Below are positions 25,886 through 35,394 of a stretch of DNA of 64,000 nucleotides, one piece after another. The DNA comes from Paenibacillus cellulosilyticus. Its GTDB lineage: Bacteria > Bacillota > Bacilli > Paenibacillales > Paenibacillaceae. The position numbers were made by a program, and so were the translations under genes. The notes under the pieces are model-generated. The model saw only the letters and a program-made list of their open reading frames with translations. It was not told the origin of the DNA and made no database searches. The DNA lies in NCBI RefSeq assembly GCF_003182255.1, contig NZ_QGTQ01000019.1:1-64000 (forward strand), written 5' to 3'. Each line of letters starts with the position of its first letter. Position 1 is the stretch's first letter.

Positions 25886-26615
25886 CCTCAGTAGATAATC
25901 TAACGAGTGCGTTGAGCGCCGCCTGTATCTCCCGTTCGACCGCTTGGCCTACGACGTCGGTATGCGGGTCGTAATCAGCCGCGAGGTCGGCATCAGCATA
26001 GCCGTCGAGTGCCACAATGGCACCGGCGCGGACACTGCGCAGCGAGGCGATGACGTACAGCGCCGAGATCTCCATCTCGACAGCGAGTGCGCCTGCCGCC
26101 TTCCACTTTTTATGCGGGAACTCCTCGATGCCGTTATAGAACACATCGAGCGTTACCGTCATCCCTTTACGAACAACGGTATCTCCCTTAATCTCCTGCG
26201 CTGCCGCGTACAGAGCATTGACCACGTCGCTGTCTGCGACAGCGGGGAAGCCGTCAGGCACCAGCTGCCGCGTTAAGCCGTCCGTCCGGATCGCTGCTGT
26301 ACTAATGACCAGAGAGCCAGCCGGGTTATCCGTAGAATACGAACCTGCTGTACCGACACGAATAAGCGTCTTTACGCCTGCGCGAATGAGCTCTTCGAAG
26401 CACACCGCTGCACCAGGACAGCCAACACCGTGGCTGACAACCGCAAGCTTCACGCCGCCGTATTCGCCAACGAATGTCCGATATTCCCTGGCGAAGGCCA
26501 GCTCGCGAACGTTGTCGAGCTTCTCCGCAATAGCTGCCGCACGGCGAGGATCGCCGCAGACGAGGGCGTACTCCGGAATTTCCTCAGATTCAACCTGCAG
26601 AATCGGCATTAACAA
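25857..26615 (-). CDS. Nucleoside phosphorylase (Udp/PNP superfamily)
   Basis: 252 aa. Phosphorolysis of a purine or pyrimidine nucleoside for base salvage. Family features are CGDPRRAAAIAEKL at the N-terminus (phosphate site), SHGVGCPGAAVCFEELI, IRVGTAGSYS and VEMEISALYVIA (ribose site). The catalytic-loop region reads ALDGYADADL. Whether it prefers uridine or inosine cannot be told. Start is a TTG at 26615 (AAGGGG upstream) or ATG 26609. The last eight residues (STHLNPPC) and the stop are encoded by an inserted GC-rich repeat, so the native C-terminus was probably replaced. A relic of a related gene lies at 22079. The inositol monophosphatase gene lies upstream on the same strand. Confidence 0.87.
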   Translation of the reverse strand: MLMPILQVESEEIPEYALVCGDPRRAAAIAEKLDNVRELAFAREYRTFVGEYGGVKLAVVSHGVGCPGAAVCFEELIRAGVKTLIRVGTAGSYSTDNPAGSLVISTAAIRTDGLTRQLVPDGFPAVADSDVVNALYAAAQEIKGDTVVRKGMTVTLDVFYNGIEEFPHKKWKAAGALAVEMEISALYVIASLRSVRAGAIVALDGYADADLAADYDPHTDVVGQAVEREIQAALNALVRLSTEDSTHLNPPC

Positions 26616-26653
26616 CGTCGTACAGCCCCTTCCTCTTCGTAAAACATAAAAGA

Positions 26654-27502
26654 TTAGCTATGTGCAGCCGATTTCTTCAGCTCGCTAATGAAGCTGTCAT
26701 GCAGCTTGCCGTTCGATGCCGCAACATGGCGTACACCAAGATGGTATGGCTCACCCGCGATATCGGTAACGATGCCGCCCGACTCCTTGATGAGCAGCGA
26801 ACCCGCTGCGATATCCCAAGCATTAAGGCCGTATTCCCAGAAGCCGCTCAGACGTCCCGCTGCAACATACGCCATATGTAGTGCAGCCGATCCGCCGGAA
26901 CGGATATTGCGTACCTGTGGCGCGATTGCCTGCAGGCTTTGCATATTCAATCGTGCATTCTCAGGGCTAGCCGGGAAGCCTGTTGCAATAAGGCCTTCAT
27001 GGAGTGTTCCTTCCTCGGAGACGCTCATCCGTTGGCCGTGCACATAGGCACCTTTGCCCTTCTCTGCGACGAACAGCTCGTCGCGCATCGGATCGTAAAC
27101 GACGCCGACGATTACTTCGCCCTTGTGCGCCAGTGCGATCGAAACCGAGAAGAACGGGAAGCCGTGTACGAAGTTCGTCGTACCGTCGACCGGATCAACG
27201 ATCCACAAATATTCTTCGTCCTGCATATCTTGCAGCGCTTGCGTTGATGCCTCTGGCCCAGGCTCAACCCCTTCTTCACCTAGAATCGAATGATGCGGAA
27301 ATTGAATCATGATCAGATTACGAATCATTTTCTCCGCGCCCTTGTCCACTTCCGTAACAAGGTCTTGTGCCGAATATTTCAATGACAGACTCGTATGCTT
27401 CCCGAGCTTCGTCTTAATCCATTCCCCTGCTTTGGCCGCGCAGTTGATTGCTACGGCTGTAAAGCTTTTACCCCCGATCACGGGAGTGTCCTGTTCGCTC
27501 AC
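26654..27502 (-). CDS. suhB: Inositol monophosphatase family phosphatase
   Basis: Mg-dependent, Li-sensitive phosphatase fold, 282 aa. Metal-binding motifs are present in order: ILGEEG near residue 75, IVDPVDGTTNFVHGFP near 100 and the C-terminal NAWDIAAGSLLIKESGG near 220. Substrate may be inositol phosphate or another sugar phosphate such as 3-phosphoadenosine-5-phosphate. GTG start at 27502 with GAAGGGGTG upstream. It ends 38 bases before the nucleoside phosphorylase, which is on the same strand and may share its transcript. Confidence 0.92.
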   Translation of the reverse strand: MSEQDTPVIGGKSFTAVAINCAAKAGEWIKTKLGKHTSLSLKYSAQDLVTEVDKGAEKMIRNLIMIQFPHHSILGEEGVEPGPEASTQALQDMQDEEYLWIVDPVDGTTNFVHGFPFFSVSIALAHKGEVIVGVVYDPMRDELFVAEKGKGAYVHGQRMSVSEEGTLHEGLIATGFPASPENARLNMQSLQAIAPQVRNIRSGGSAALHMAYVAAGRLSGFWEYGLNAWDIAAGSLLIKESGGIVTDIAGEPYHLGVRHVAASNGKLHDSFISELKKSAAHS

Positions 27503-27588
27503 GATTACGCACCCCTTCCAAATTACAAAACGCGTATTTAACTACAATACGTTCGGAACCCCTTAAAGTTTCGCCTGTTTCGAATCGT

Positions 27589-28410
27589 CTACATTTCTGA
27601 CAAACCTTCAATGATCAATTGAGCCGCCATAACGACAAAAGTAATCCGCAGCAGCCACAGCAGCGCTTTACCCGTCATTTTGGAAGCGATGTATGCACCT
27701 AATTTACCGCCAATCCATGCCCCCGGGACGAGCATGAGCACAATCCACCAATTCGTCTCCCCCAGCCATGCGTGTACGCCTGTTCCAAGAATCGAGGATA
27801 AGAAAATGACGAACATCGATGTTGCCGTCGCTACATGCGGCGGGAACCGGAACAGGAGGACCATGACCGGCACGAACAGCGAGCCGCCGCCAATGCCGAA
27901 CAGTCCTGAAATCAGACCCACAAGAAGTCCGACAGCGAGCGCGGGCAGTACGGAATAGCCGTATTCGTGCGTAACCCCTTTGTCATCCGTGTATGTACGC
28001 GTTACAGGCCATTTCTTCGAAATGGGCTTCATATAATCGCGAGCAACAAGCAGTCCCGCCATCAACAGCATGAAAATACCGAATGACAGCTGGAACGCGC
28101 CACCCTTTATATGTCCGGTCAAAGCAGAGCCCACCATCGCTGCAGGCCCGCTTGTAATAAACAGCATCCATCCGCTCCGCCAGTCGACGCGGCGCTTCTT
28201 AGCATATGACATCGTCGATGCCAGTGCTGTGACAATGAGCACAGCCAGCGAAGTGCCGACCGCTGTCGGGTGCTCGATCGTACTGCCGGTAAGTTCGGCG
28301 CCTAGCAGCGTTAAGGCCGGTACGATGATAATGCCGCCGCCAAGGCCAACGATGCTGCCGAACACAGCGGAGACAAGGCCCAGCAAGGCAAGCATAATAA
28401 TCTCCAGCAA
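27589..28410 (-). CDS. TauE/SafE-type (DUF81) membrane permease
   Basis: About 273 aa, 7-8 membrane helices. Family members export or import sulfur-containing anions such as sulfite or sulfoacetate; the substrate here is unknown. The two homologous halves each contain the GxGGG signature: VGLGGGIIIVPAL near residue 20 and GIGGGSLFVPVMVL near 185. I start at TTG 28410, with GAAGGAA upstream; ATG 28395 with GGAG 6 bases upstream is also possible. The frame continues to 28506 without a ribosome binding site. The uvsE gene ends upstream on the same strand. Confidence 0.88.
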   Translation of the reverse strand: MLEIIMLALLGLVSAVFGSIVGLGGGIIIVPALTLLGAELTGSTIEHPTAVGTSLAVLIVTALASTMSYAKKRRVDWRSGWMLFITSGPAAMVGSALTGHIKGGAFQLSFGIFMLLMAGLLVARDYMKPISKKWPVTRTYTDDKGVTHEYGYSVLPALAVGLLVGLISGLFGIGGGSLFVPVMVLLFRFPPHVATATSMFVIFLSSILGTGVHAWLGETNWWIVLMLVPGAWIGGKLGAYIASKMTGKALLWLLRITFVVMAAQLIIEGLSEM

Positions 28411-28512
28411 ATTCGTTCCTTCTTCCTTATGTATAAATAGGTATGGATATTCTCCCTCTTCCAAGTCATAGCTGAAGGCCACCACCGAAGCTTGGTGGCG
28501 GCCCACTATCCG

Positions 28513-29607
28513 CTATACCTCGATTGCCGAAGGTCCGACGACACGAAGGCGCTCGCCGCGCGCCTCCATGGCACGAAAATCATCCATCAGACGGAATAAG
28601 GCGTCGTCCTTTCGTTTCGCCTCCAGCATGCAATCGAGTATCGGCACCGAGCCGGATACCGACTGCAGAAACCGCAGCAGCTGCTCCGGCTCTACGTAGT
28701 CGGCGTGGCCGCGAGGGTCGGTAACGCTCTTCGGACTGGATGCATGGATCTTCGGCGGCAGTACCATCGCACCGCCAGGCCAATCCTTTACCGAGCCGGA
28801 AGCCGCTTCAAGCGGTGCCGCTGCTCCGAGCTTCTCAACAACATCGTCATCCGCATTCATCGACAGCCGATCATTCTCACGGTGCCATGTGCCGACGATA
28901 CGCGGCCATAGATCGCCGATCAGCGACTCCTCGCTTTCACCGCCATCATTAACCGCATGGTGATGAATATCCAGTACCATCGGTATCTGCACCGCTTCTG
29001 CAATGTCGAGCGTCTCGCGGACATTGAACGTCTTGTCGTCATTCTCCAGCGTCACGCGATTGCGCAGGCGCGCATCGAGCTCGCCGAACTGTCGAATGAA
29101 CCGTTCACCCGCCACCTGCTTGTCACCGTAGGCGCCGCCGACGTGAATATTATTTTTGGCCGATTCATCAAGCCCCATCGCCTCCAACATCCGGACATGA
29201 TAGATCATGTCATTGCGGGAGCTGGCGAGCACTTCAGGTCTTGGGGTACTAAAAACGCAAAAATGGTCCGGATGAAACGATACCCGCATGCCGCTCTCTC
29301 GCACAAAGGCGCCGATCTCTGCGAACTTGTCGGCCAGCGCCGGGAAGGGATCCCAGTCCTTCACCGCGTCATGCGTCGCCAGCGGTATGAGCTTGGAGGA
29401 GAAGCGGTACATTTGAATCCCGCTCCCCCGACAATGACGCAGCAATCGCAGCGTATTGTTCAAATTCTCCTCCGCCAGCCGCTCCAGCTTCCGCAGGGCA
29501 GCCTCGCGATCGTCAAGCTTCGAGAAATTCGCATAGGTCATCGTCCGTGAAGGCGAAGCCGACTCCAGCAGCATGCTCATCGCAACGAATCCGAACCGTA
29601 CAATCAT
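28513..29607 (-). CDS. uvsE: UV damage endonuclease (UvsE/UVDE)
   Basis: TIM-barrel nuclease that nicks DNA 5-prime of UV photoproducts, an alternative to nucleotide excision repair common in Bacillales. 364 aa; core segments are VRFGFVAMSML at the start, IQMYRFSSKLIPLATH, MRVSFHPDHFCVF, NIHVGGAYGDK, VTLENDDKTF and MVLDIHHHAVN, which carry the metal-binding His, Glu and Asp residues. The region from about residue 265 to 310 (DVVEKLGAAAPLEAASGSV and onward) is an insertion that makes the protein longer than the usual 300 or so; it interrupts WHREN...KIHASSPKS. The start overlaps the preceding gene by 4 bases (ATGA). Confidence 0.92.
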   Translation of the reverse strand: MIVRFGFVAMSMLLESASPSRTMTYANFSKLDDREAALRKLERLAEENLNNTLRLLRHCRGSGIQMYRFSSKLIPLATHDAVKDWDPFPALADKFAEIGAFVRESGMRVSFHPDHFCVFSTPRPEVLASSRNDMIYHVRMLEAMGLDESAKNNIHVGGAYGDKQVAGERFIRQFGELDARLRNRVTLENDDKTFNVRETLDIAEAVQIPMVLDIHHHAVNDGGESEESLIGDLWPRIVGTWHRENDRLSMNADDDVVEKLGAAAPLEAASGSVKDWPGGAMVLPPKIHASSPKSVTDPRGHADYVEPEQLLRFLQSVSGSVPILDCMLEAKRKDDALFRLMDDFRAMEARGERLRVVGPSAIEV

Positions 29608-29924
29608 GCGCCTTGTTCTCCGAAGAACATTTCGTATGCAAGCGCCGTTTGCACGCGCGCTTCTTCCTCCGTCAGCTTCCGAACCAGTTCCATCTCAACT
29701 TGGGTTACTTCTTCGCCTTGGAAGTTAATCTCCGCAATCGAAGCGACGATGCGAACGATCGCAATCGCTTGGTTGCTTGGAGAATAAGCAATGACCTTCT
29801 GGCCTGTCGGGAATACGCGGAAGTCTTTTTTGACCATTTTGCCACGGCCATACTCCAACAGCTCGTACAATTCTTGCTCAGACTTGAATTTGCATACGGA
29901 ATTGAACTCAGTTTGAAAACCCAT
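29604..29924 (-). CDS. Small conserved protein, unknown function
   Basis: 106 aa, soluble, no signal or membrane segment. Sequence features are an N-terminal EFNSVCKFKSEQELYELL, YGRGKMVKKDFRVFPTGQ, then SNQAIAIVRIVASIAEINF and an acidic helix EEARVQTALAYEMFFGEQGA. It looks like a small alpha/beta protein with one Cys and is coupled to uvsE by an ATGA overlap, suggesting a shared transcript. I do not recognise the family. ddl lies upstream on the same strand after 72 bases. Confidence 0.75.
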   Translation of the reverse strand: MGFQTEFNSVCKFKSEQELYELLEYGRGKMVKKDFRVFPTGQKVIAYSPSNQAIAIVRIVASIAEINFQGEEVTQVEMELVRKLTEEEARVQTALAYEMFFGEQGA

Positions 29925-29996
29925 CTGTGCTGCCCCCTAATCCATACCAATATGAATTGCTAAGAAAAGTGCTTGTCCTGCGCAGGAAGCGGCCCC

Positions 29997-31109
29997 TTAT
30001 AGAGGGGAACCGCCGCCATATTCAATGCGCTGCTTATCAGCGTGACGCTGCAGCGCCAGTGCGATCAAAGTGTCGAGCAGTTCGCTGTAAGGTACGCCTG
30101 TTTCTTTCCACATAAGCGGATACATGCTGAACGGCGTAAAGCCAGGCATCGTGTTCACTTCGTTGATGAGCAGCTCTCCATCGGACTTGCGCATGAAGAA
30201 GTCGACACGGGACAAGCCCGATCCGTCGATCGCCTGATAAGCGCGAAGCGCCAGCTCGCGTACAGCGTCAGACGTCTCTTGCGGAATGTTCGCCGGAATC
30301 TCCATCACAGAGGTGCCATCAATATACTTTGCTTTATAATCGTAAAAATCATTCGACGCCCGAATCTCGCCCGGTACGGACGCCCGCGGCTCGTCATTGC
30401 CAAGCACGCTCACTTCGATCTCGCGCGCATCAACGAATTCCTCTACGATGACCTTACGGTCGTAGCGGAATGCGAAATCGATTGCGGCAATCAGCTCTTC
30501 GCGATTTCTCGCCTTGGAGATGCCGACGCTGGAGCCGAGGTTAGCCGGCTTGATGAAGCAAGGATAGCCGAGCGAAATTTCGATCTCGTTAATATGGTAG
30601 TTCGCATCCTTCTCCCACTGCGTACGGTTGAAGTAACGGAACATGCACTGTGCGAGTCCTTCATGAGCGAATACTTTCTTCATCATGACTTTGTCCATGC
30701 CAACTGCCGACGCCAATACACCTGCGCCAACATAGGGGATGTTCGCCATCTCCAGCAGACCTTGGATCGTACCGTCTTCGCCGAACGTGCCGTGCAGCAG
30801 CGGGAAAATAACATCAATCGTGCGGCTGTCGCCGCCTGCCGCACCTGTCTGCAGACCTTGGAATACAGGCGCCAATGCAGCGCCATCTCCGCCGCCGCTG
30901 CCCTCTAGACGCAGTGCACCAGTATCCTTCGGCGGAGCCAGCAGCACATCACCTGAACGCCACTGGCCGTCTTGCGTAATGTAGAAAGGCTTTACCTCGT
31001 ACCGGTTATAGTCAAATTCGCCCATCACCGCAAGCGCAGTGCGGAGCGATACTTCATGCTCTCCAGATTTTCCCCCGTAGATCAATCCTACGCGAACCTT
31101 CTCGCCCAT
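29997..31109 (-). CDS. ddl: D-alanine--D-alanine ligase
   Basis: ATP-grasp enzyme making D-Ala-D-Ala for peptidoglycan. 370 aa from ATG 31109 (GGAGG 9 bases upstream; the frame reaches 31145). N-terminal IYGGKSGEHEVSL, the substrate loop HGTFGEDGTIQGLLE, ATP-binding FIKPANLGSSVGISKA, the omega-loop region IDGTSVMEIPANI (where Ddl enzymes carry the Tyr or Phe that decides D-Ala against D-lactate), and metal ligands in EVNTMPGFT. There is an insert (GSGGGDGAALAPVF, residues about 70-85) near the hinge. No vancomycin genes are adjacent. Confidence 0.94.
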   Translation of the reverse strand: MGEKVRVGLIYGGKSGEHEVSLRTALAVMGEFDYNRYEVKPFYITQDGQWRSGDVLLAPPKDTGALRLEGSGGGDGAALAPVFQGLQTGAAGGDSRTIDVIFPLLHGTFGEDGTIQGLLEMANIPYVGAGVLASAVGMDKVMMKKVFAHEGLAQCMFRYFNRTQWEKDANYHINEIEISLGYPCFIKPANLGSSVGISKARNREELIAAIDFAFRYDRKVIVEEFVDAREIEVSVLGNDEPRASVPGEIRASNDFYDYKAKYIDGTSVMEIPANIPQETSDAVRELALRAYQAIDGSGLSRVDFFMRKSDGELLINEVNTMPGFTPFSMYPLMWKETGVPYSELLDTLIALALQRHADKQRIEYGGGSPL

Positions 31110-31168
31110 TTCATTTTTCCTCCGGTTGCTCGTAATTGCGGCCATTCTAATGAGGCTCTCCCCAACAT

Positions 31169-32305
31169 TTAGAATTGATCGGCCAGATGAAATAATCGGT
31201 ATCTCGTCTTCTCGGTCCAGGCATACGAATCTTTGTAATCCCAGTAACGATGCCGGCTGGCAACCGTATTGGCGTTAACGAGCGGCATGCCGTCGACATC
31301 AAACGCCGTTACAATCGTGCTGTGCTGGTATCGATAATCCCCGTTCCAATCATAGAGAATGACATCTCCAAGCTGCAGTTGGTCCGCGGATTCGACCATC
31401 GTCCCCCGCATGCCGCCGTTTCGGCCTGATGCCAGAAACGATTGAAGCGCATTGGCAACTGCCCAGCTATAACTCCAATTCTCACGGCCGCCACTGCGCC
31501 CTTGATACCACCAGCCGCTATCTCTTTTACCAGTATAGTGCATCGGCGCATGGCCTGCAAAGATGCACTGGGACACATAGTTCGTGCAATTAACCTCGAA
31601 CAGCTCATAGGCCGGATTGCCCTCATTCCACCATCTGTCAGCATAGGCAGCAACAAGATCTCTTCGATAATTTTGCTTCGCACGCTGTTTGAATTCGGGC
31701 AAAATATCATAATTTAAGAACGGTGCCGAAGGCGGACGAGTTCGCCGCTGCTGACCACCGAACAGTATATCGCCTTCTTCGGGCAGCAGCGACTGCTCGT
31801 TCGCGCCAAAACGGGGGCGGCGCTCGGACACGACCGGCTCCACACGCGTAATGGTCCAGCTCTTGCCATCGCGCGCCAGCCATAGTCGTTCGTGCTCGAG
31901 CCTCTCCTCTGTATAGGTTCGGCTTTTCTGTTCCATAATTCGCTTTATACGGAGCTTGAGTAAGACCGAGGTTTCGGCGGCAGACTCGTTCACCCGAATG
32001 ATCTCCGCCTTCGTCTCGCTGCGGGAGGACAACACGCCGCGCAGCAGATCGCGTTCTCGCAGCCGTTCGAGACGGCTGCCGAGCCGGAGCAGATGATCCT
32101 CATCAGCGATTAAGCCATCGAAAACAGACGGGTGCTGATCGACCTCTGCTTGGTTGAACAGCTTAACGTACGCATGTACGCCTGTTTTCCAGGTTTCGGC
32201 TGCAGGCGGCGGCTGTGGCGGAGACTGCAGCAATTGTCGCTGCTGCGGTATCCGCGGTGCTATACCGCCGCGTTTGCCAGCTACACGACTCGCTGAACGC
32301 GGCAT
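31169..32305 (-). CDS. Amidase-6 domain protein
   Basis: 378 aa from ATG 32305 (AGGAGGG 6 bases upstream). The C-terminal 160 residues match the putative amidase domain common in spore-formers (Amidase_6): NCTNYVSQCIFAGHAPM holds the likely nucleophile Cys, followed by YQHSTIV with the His and NANT. The N-terminal half is not recognised; it starts with a Pro/Gln-rich stretch (QQRQLLQSPPQPPPA) and continues as a helical region with an RERDLLRG-type segment, without a signal peptide. Related proteins are thought to act on cell-wall peptides, but the substrate is unknown and the lack of an export signal here is odd. Confidence 0.82.
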   Translation of the reverse strand: MPRSASRVAGKRGGIAPRIPQQRQLLQSPPQPPPAAETWKTGVHAYVKLFNQAEVDQHPSVFDGLIADEDHLLRLGSRLERLRERDLLRGVLSSRSETKAEIIRVNESAAETSVLLKLRIKRIMEQKSRTYTEERLEHERLWLARDGKSWTITRVEPVVSERRPRFGANEQSLLPEEGDILFGGQQRRTRPPSAPFLNYDILPEFKQRAKQNYRRDLVAAYADRWWNEGNPAYELFEVNCTNYVSQCIFAGHAPMHYTGKRDSGWWYQGRSGGRENWSYSWAVANALQSFLASGRNGGMRGTMVESADQLQLGDVILYDWNGDYRYQHSTIVTAFDVDGMPLVNANTVASRHRYWDYKDSYAWTEKTRYRLFHLADQF

Positions 32306-32466
32306 GTTGATCCCTCCTAAAAGCAATTTCGATGTCACTACCCTGTAAGGCGAATTGCTACTTCGCAGGCATCGCTCTTTTCGAACAGTAAAAAGACGCT
32401 TCTTCTATCGTATGTGGGCACCAGCCCATTCATGAGAATTGGCAGTCGAAAACCTTGCAAACAGGC

Positions 32467-32540
32467 TTTACGTAGCCCCATCAATCACGATATACTGTAG
32501 TCAGAAGCATTTTGTGAAATCGTGTTTCATCTAGTGAAAC
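32467..32540 (+). promoter_or_regulatory. Aconitase promoter and phased TGAAA half-sites
   Basis: TTTACG (32467-32472), an 18-base spacer and TATACT (32491-32496). Downstream, half-sites TGAAA (32515), TTTCA (32525) and TGAAA (32535) repeat every 10 bases. The last two form the perfect inverted pair GTTTCA and TGAAAC (32524-32540). The location, between promoter and ribosome binding site, suits a repressor operator; which regulator is not known. Confidence 0.55.
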
Positions 32541-32582
32541 GCGATGACAATAGCATTTATCTTTAAGGAGGCGTTATTGTAC

Positions 32583-35294
32583 ATGGCTAAGCAAGACCAA
32601 TACGGCGTACGCCAGTCGCTGGAATCCGGCGGCAAGTCGTATGCGTACTACAACCTGCCAGCACTCGAGAAACAAGGACTCGGCAGCATCTCCAAACTTC
32701 CATTCTCCATTAAAGTGCTGCTCGAGGCAGCGATTCGTCAATTCGACGGCCGCGGCATCACAGAAGAGCATGTTAAACAACTCGCAACTTGGGCTGAAGC
32801 TCGTTCGGACAAAGAAATTCCGTTCATCCCAGCTCGTATCGTTCTGCAGGACTTCACTGGCGTACCAGTTGTCGTTGACCTTGCAGCAATGCGCGACACG
32901 GTTAAGAAAGCCGGCGGCGACCCTAAACGTATCAACCCGCTCGTACCGGTTGACCTCGTAATCGACCACTCCGTCATGGTTGACGCATTCGGCTCCCCGG
33001 ATGCGCTTGAGACGAACATGAAATATGAATTCCAACGGAACGCAGAGCGTTACAAGTTCCTCCGTTGGGCACAAACGGCGTTCGATAACTTCCGTGCGGT
33101 TCCACCAGCAACGGGTATCGTTCACCAAGTTAACCTTGAATATCTTGCATCTGTAGCGGCTACGAAGACGGTTGACGGCGAAACAGTCGTATATCCGGAC
33201 TCGCTCGTTGGTACGGACTCCCATACAACGATGATCAACGGTCTTGGCGTAGTAGGCTGGGGCGTTGGCGGCATCGAGGCAGAAGCTGGCATGCTCGGTC
33301 AACCACTCTACTTCGTTATGCCGGAAGTTATCGGCTTTAAACTGACGGGCAGCCTGCCAGAAGGCTCTACGGCAACTGACCTTGCACTGACGGTTACGCA
33401 AATGCTCCGTAAGAAGGGCGTTGTAGGTAAATTCGTTGAGTTCTACGGCTCCGGTCTGTCGAACATCAGCCTTGCTGACCGTGCTACGGTTGCAAACATG
33501 GCGCCTGAATACGGCGCTACGATCGGCTTCTTCCCAGTCGACGACGAGACGCTTGCGTTCCTCCGTTCGACGGGTCGCGAAGAAGAGCAAGTGAAGCTCG
33601 TTGAAGCTTACTACAAAGAGCAAGGCATGTTCCGTACGGACGATCTGGCTGATCCAATCTTCACAGACGTTATCGAACTCGACATGTCGACGGTTGTTCC
33701 ATCGCTCGCAGGTCCTAAGCGTCCACAAGACCGCGTAGAACTGACAGCGATGAAAGAAGCGTTCAACAGCATCATCCGCACGCCAATCGACAAAGGCGGC
33801 TACGGCCTGTCCGAAGAGAAGATTGAGCAAAAGGTTGACGTGAAGCATCCAAACGGCGATGCTAGCAAGATGGGTACGGGCGCTGTTGTTATCGCAGCTA
33901 TCACATCCTGCACGAACACGTCTAACCCTAGCGTAATGGTAGGCGCAGGTCTCGTAGCGAAGAAAGCGGTCGCTCGCGGTCTGACGAAACCAGGCTACGT
34001 GAAATCGTCCCTGACGCCAGGTTCCCTGGTTGTTACGGAATATCTGAAAAATGCTGGCCTGATCGAGCCGCTCGAAGCTATCGGCTTCCACGTTGCTGGT
34101 TATGGCTGCGCAACTTGCATCGGTAACTCCGGTCCACTGCCAGATGAAGTTGGTCAAGCGATCGCTGACAACGACATGACGGTAGCGGCTGTACTGTCCG
34201 GTAACCGTAACTTCGAAGGCCGCGTTCACGCGCAAGTTAAGGCTAACTACCTGGCATCGCCGCCACTCGTCGTTGCATACGCACTGGCTGGTACGGTTAA
34301 CATCGACCTGGCAAACGATCCAATTGGTTACGACCAAGACAACCAACCGGTTTACCTGAAAGACATCTGGCCAACGAAAGCGGAGATCCAAGAAGCAATC
34401 AGCACGGCGATGAGCCCGCAAATCTTCCGCGACAAGTATGCCAACGTCTTCACGCAAAACGAGCGTTGGAACGCAATCGACGTACCAGAAGGCGAAAGCT
34501 ACGAGTGGGACGAAAGCTCGACGTACATCGCGAACCCACCATTCTTCGCGAACCTCGGCGCTGAAGTTGGCGACATCGCTGACATCAACGGCTCGAACGT
34601 TCTTGCCCTGCTCGGCGACTCCGTTACGACGGACCATATCTCGCCAGCTGGTAACATCAAAGCTGACAGCCCTGCCGGCAAATATCTGATCGAGCATGGC
34701 GTTAAGCGCGAAGACTTCAACTCGTACGGCTCGCGTCGCGGTCACCACGAAGTGATGATGCGCGGTACGTTCGCTAACATCCGTATCCGTAACCAAGTGG
34801 CTCCAGGTACGGAAGGCGGCGTTACGAAGTACCTGCCTACGGACGAAGTGATGTCGATCTACGATGCTTCGATGAAATATCAAGCAGAAGGCAAAAACCT
34901 CGTCGTTATCGCAGGCAAAGAGTACGGTACGGGCAGCTCCCGTGACTGGGCAGCTAAAGGTACGTTCCTCCTCGGCGTTAAAGCAGTTATCGCAGAGAGC
35001 TTCGAACGTATTCACCGTTCCAACCTCGTGGGCATGGGCGTTCTGCCGCTCCAATTCCAAGCAGGCCAAAGCTGGTCTTCGCTCGGTATCACGGGCCGCG
35101 AAACGTTCGATATCCAAGGTCTCTCCAACGACGTTCAACCAGGTCAACTGGTTACGGTAACGGCTACGCGCGAAGACGGCTCGAAGTTCGACTTCCAAGC
35201 TATCGTTCGCCTCGACTCCCTCGTGGACGTTGACTACTACCGTAACAGCGGTATCCTGCAAACGGTTCTGCGTCAAATGATCGCAAACATGTAG
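32583..35294 (+). CDS. acnA: Aconitate hydratase AcnA
   Basis: TCA-cycle [4Fe-4S] enzyme interconverting citrate and isocitrate; in Bacillus also an iron-responsive RNA-binding protein. 903 aa, normal. Start ATG 32583 with AGGAGG 11 bases upstream. The cluster cysteines lie in [14 protein letters not shown] and in [16 protein letters not shown]; substrate motifs include [31 protein letters not shown] and [16 protein letters not shown]. Codon use is strongly biased (GTT, ACG, CGT, GAA), unlike neighbours, as expected for a highly expressed gene, and this produces a 900-codon open frame on the opposite strand. Monocistronic between its own promoter and two terminator hairpins. Confidence 0.97.
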   Translation: MAKQDQYGVRQSLESGGKSYAYYNLPALEKQGLGSISKLPFSIKVLLEAAIRQFDGRGITEEHVKQLATWAEARSDKEIPFIPARIVLQDFTGVPVVVDLAAMRDTVKKAGGDPKRINPLVPVDLVIDHSVMVDAFGSPDALETNMKYEFQRNAERYKFLRWAQTAFDNFRAVPPATGIVHQVNLEYLASVAATKTVDGETVVYPDSLVGTDSHTTMINGLGVVGWGVGGIEAEAGMLGQPLYFVMPEVIGFKLTGSLPEGSTATDLALTVTQMLRKKGVVGKFVEFYGSGLSNISLADRATVANMAPEYGATIGFFPVDDETLAFLRSTGREEEQVKLVEAYYKEQGMFRTDDLADPIFTDVIELDMSTVVPSLAGPKRPQDRVELTAMKEAFNSIIRTPIDKGGYGLSEEKIEQKVDVKHPNGDASKMGTGAVVIAAITSCTNTSNPSVMVGAGLVAKKAVARGLTKPGYVKSSLTPGSLVVTEYLKNAGLIEPLEAIGFHVAGYGCATCIGNSGPLPDEVGQAIADNDMTVAAVLSGNRNFEGRVHAQVKANYLASPPLVVAYALAGTVNIDLANDPIGYDQDNQPVYLKDIWPTKAEIQEAISTAMSPQIFRDKYANVFTQNERWNAIDVPEGESYEWDESSTYIANPPFFANLGAEVGDIADINGSNVLALLGDSVTTDHISPAGNIKADSPAGKYLIEHGVKREDFNSYGSRRGHHEVMMRGTFANIRIRNQVAPGTEGGVTKYLPTDEVMSIYDASMKYQAEGKNLVVIAGKEYGTGSSRDWAAKGTFLLGVKAVIAESFERIHRSNLVGMGVLPLQFQAGQSWSSLGITGRETFDIQGLSNDVQPGQLVTVTATREDGSKFDFQAIVRLDSLVDVDYYRNSGILQTVLRQMIANM

Positions 35295-35299
35295 TATAG

Positions 35300-35388
35300 G
35301 ACTAGGCAGCTATCCTGCCTAGTCTGATATAAGAATGGCCTGTAAGCAAAGCGGTGAATACCGCTTCGGCTTACAGGCCATTTTGTTT
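35300..35388. terminator. Two hairpins after acnA
   Basis: First GACTAGGCAG/CTGCCTAGTC (35300-35324). Second AATGGCCTGTAAGC/GCTTACAGGCCATT (35334-35382) followed by TTGTTT. The second can also serve the convergent LysR gene. Confidence 0.85.
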
Positions 35389-35394
35389 AGGTGC

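Noticed and set aside
26654-28410. suhB and TauE permease as one operon
   Set aside because: The gap from the permease stop (27589) to the suhB start (27502) is 86 bp with no clear terminator or promoter; linkage is possible but cannot be supported.
32574-35276. 900-codon open frame antisense to acnA
   Set aside because: It mirrors acnA exactly and results from codon bias that avoids codons whose complements are stops. No ribosome binding site and no family resemblance.
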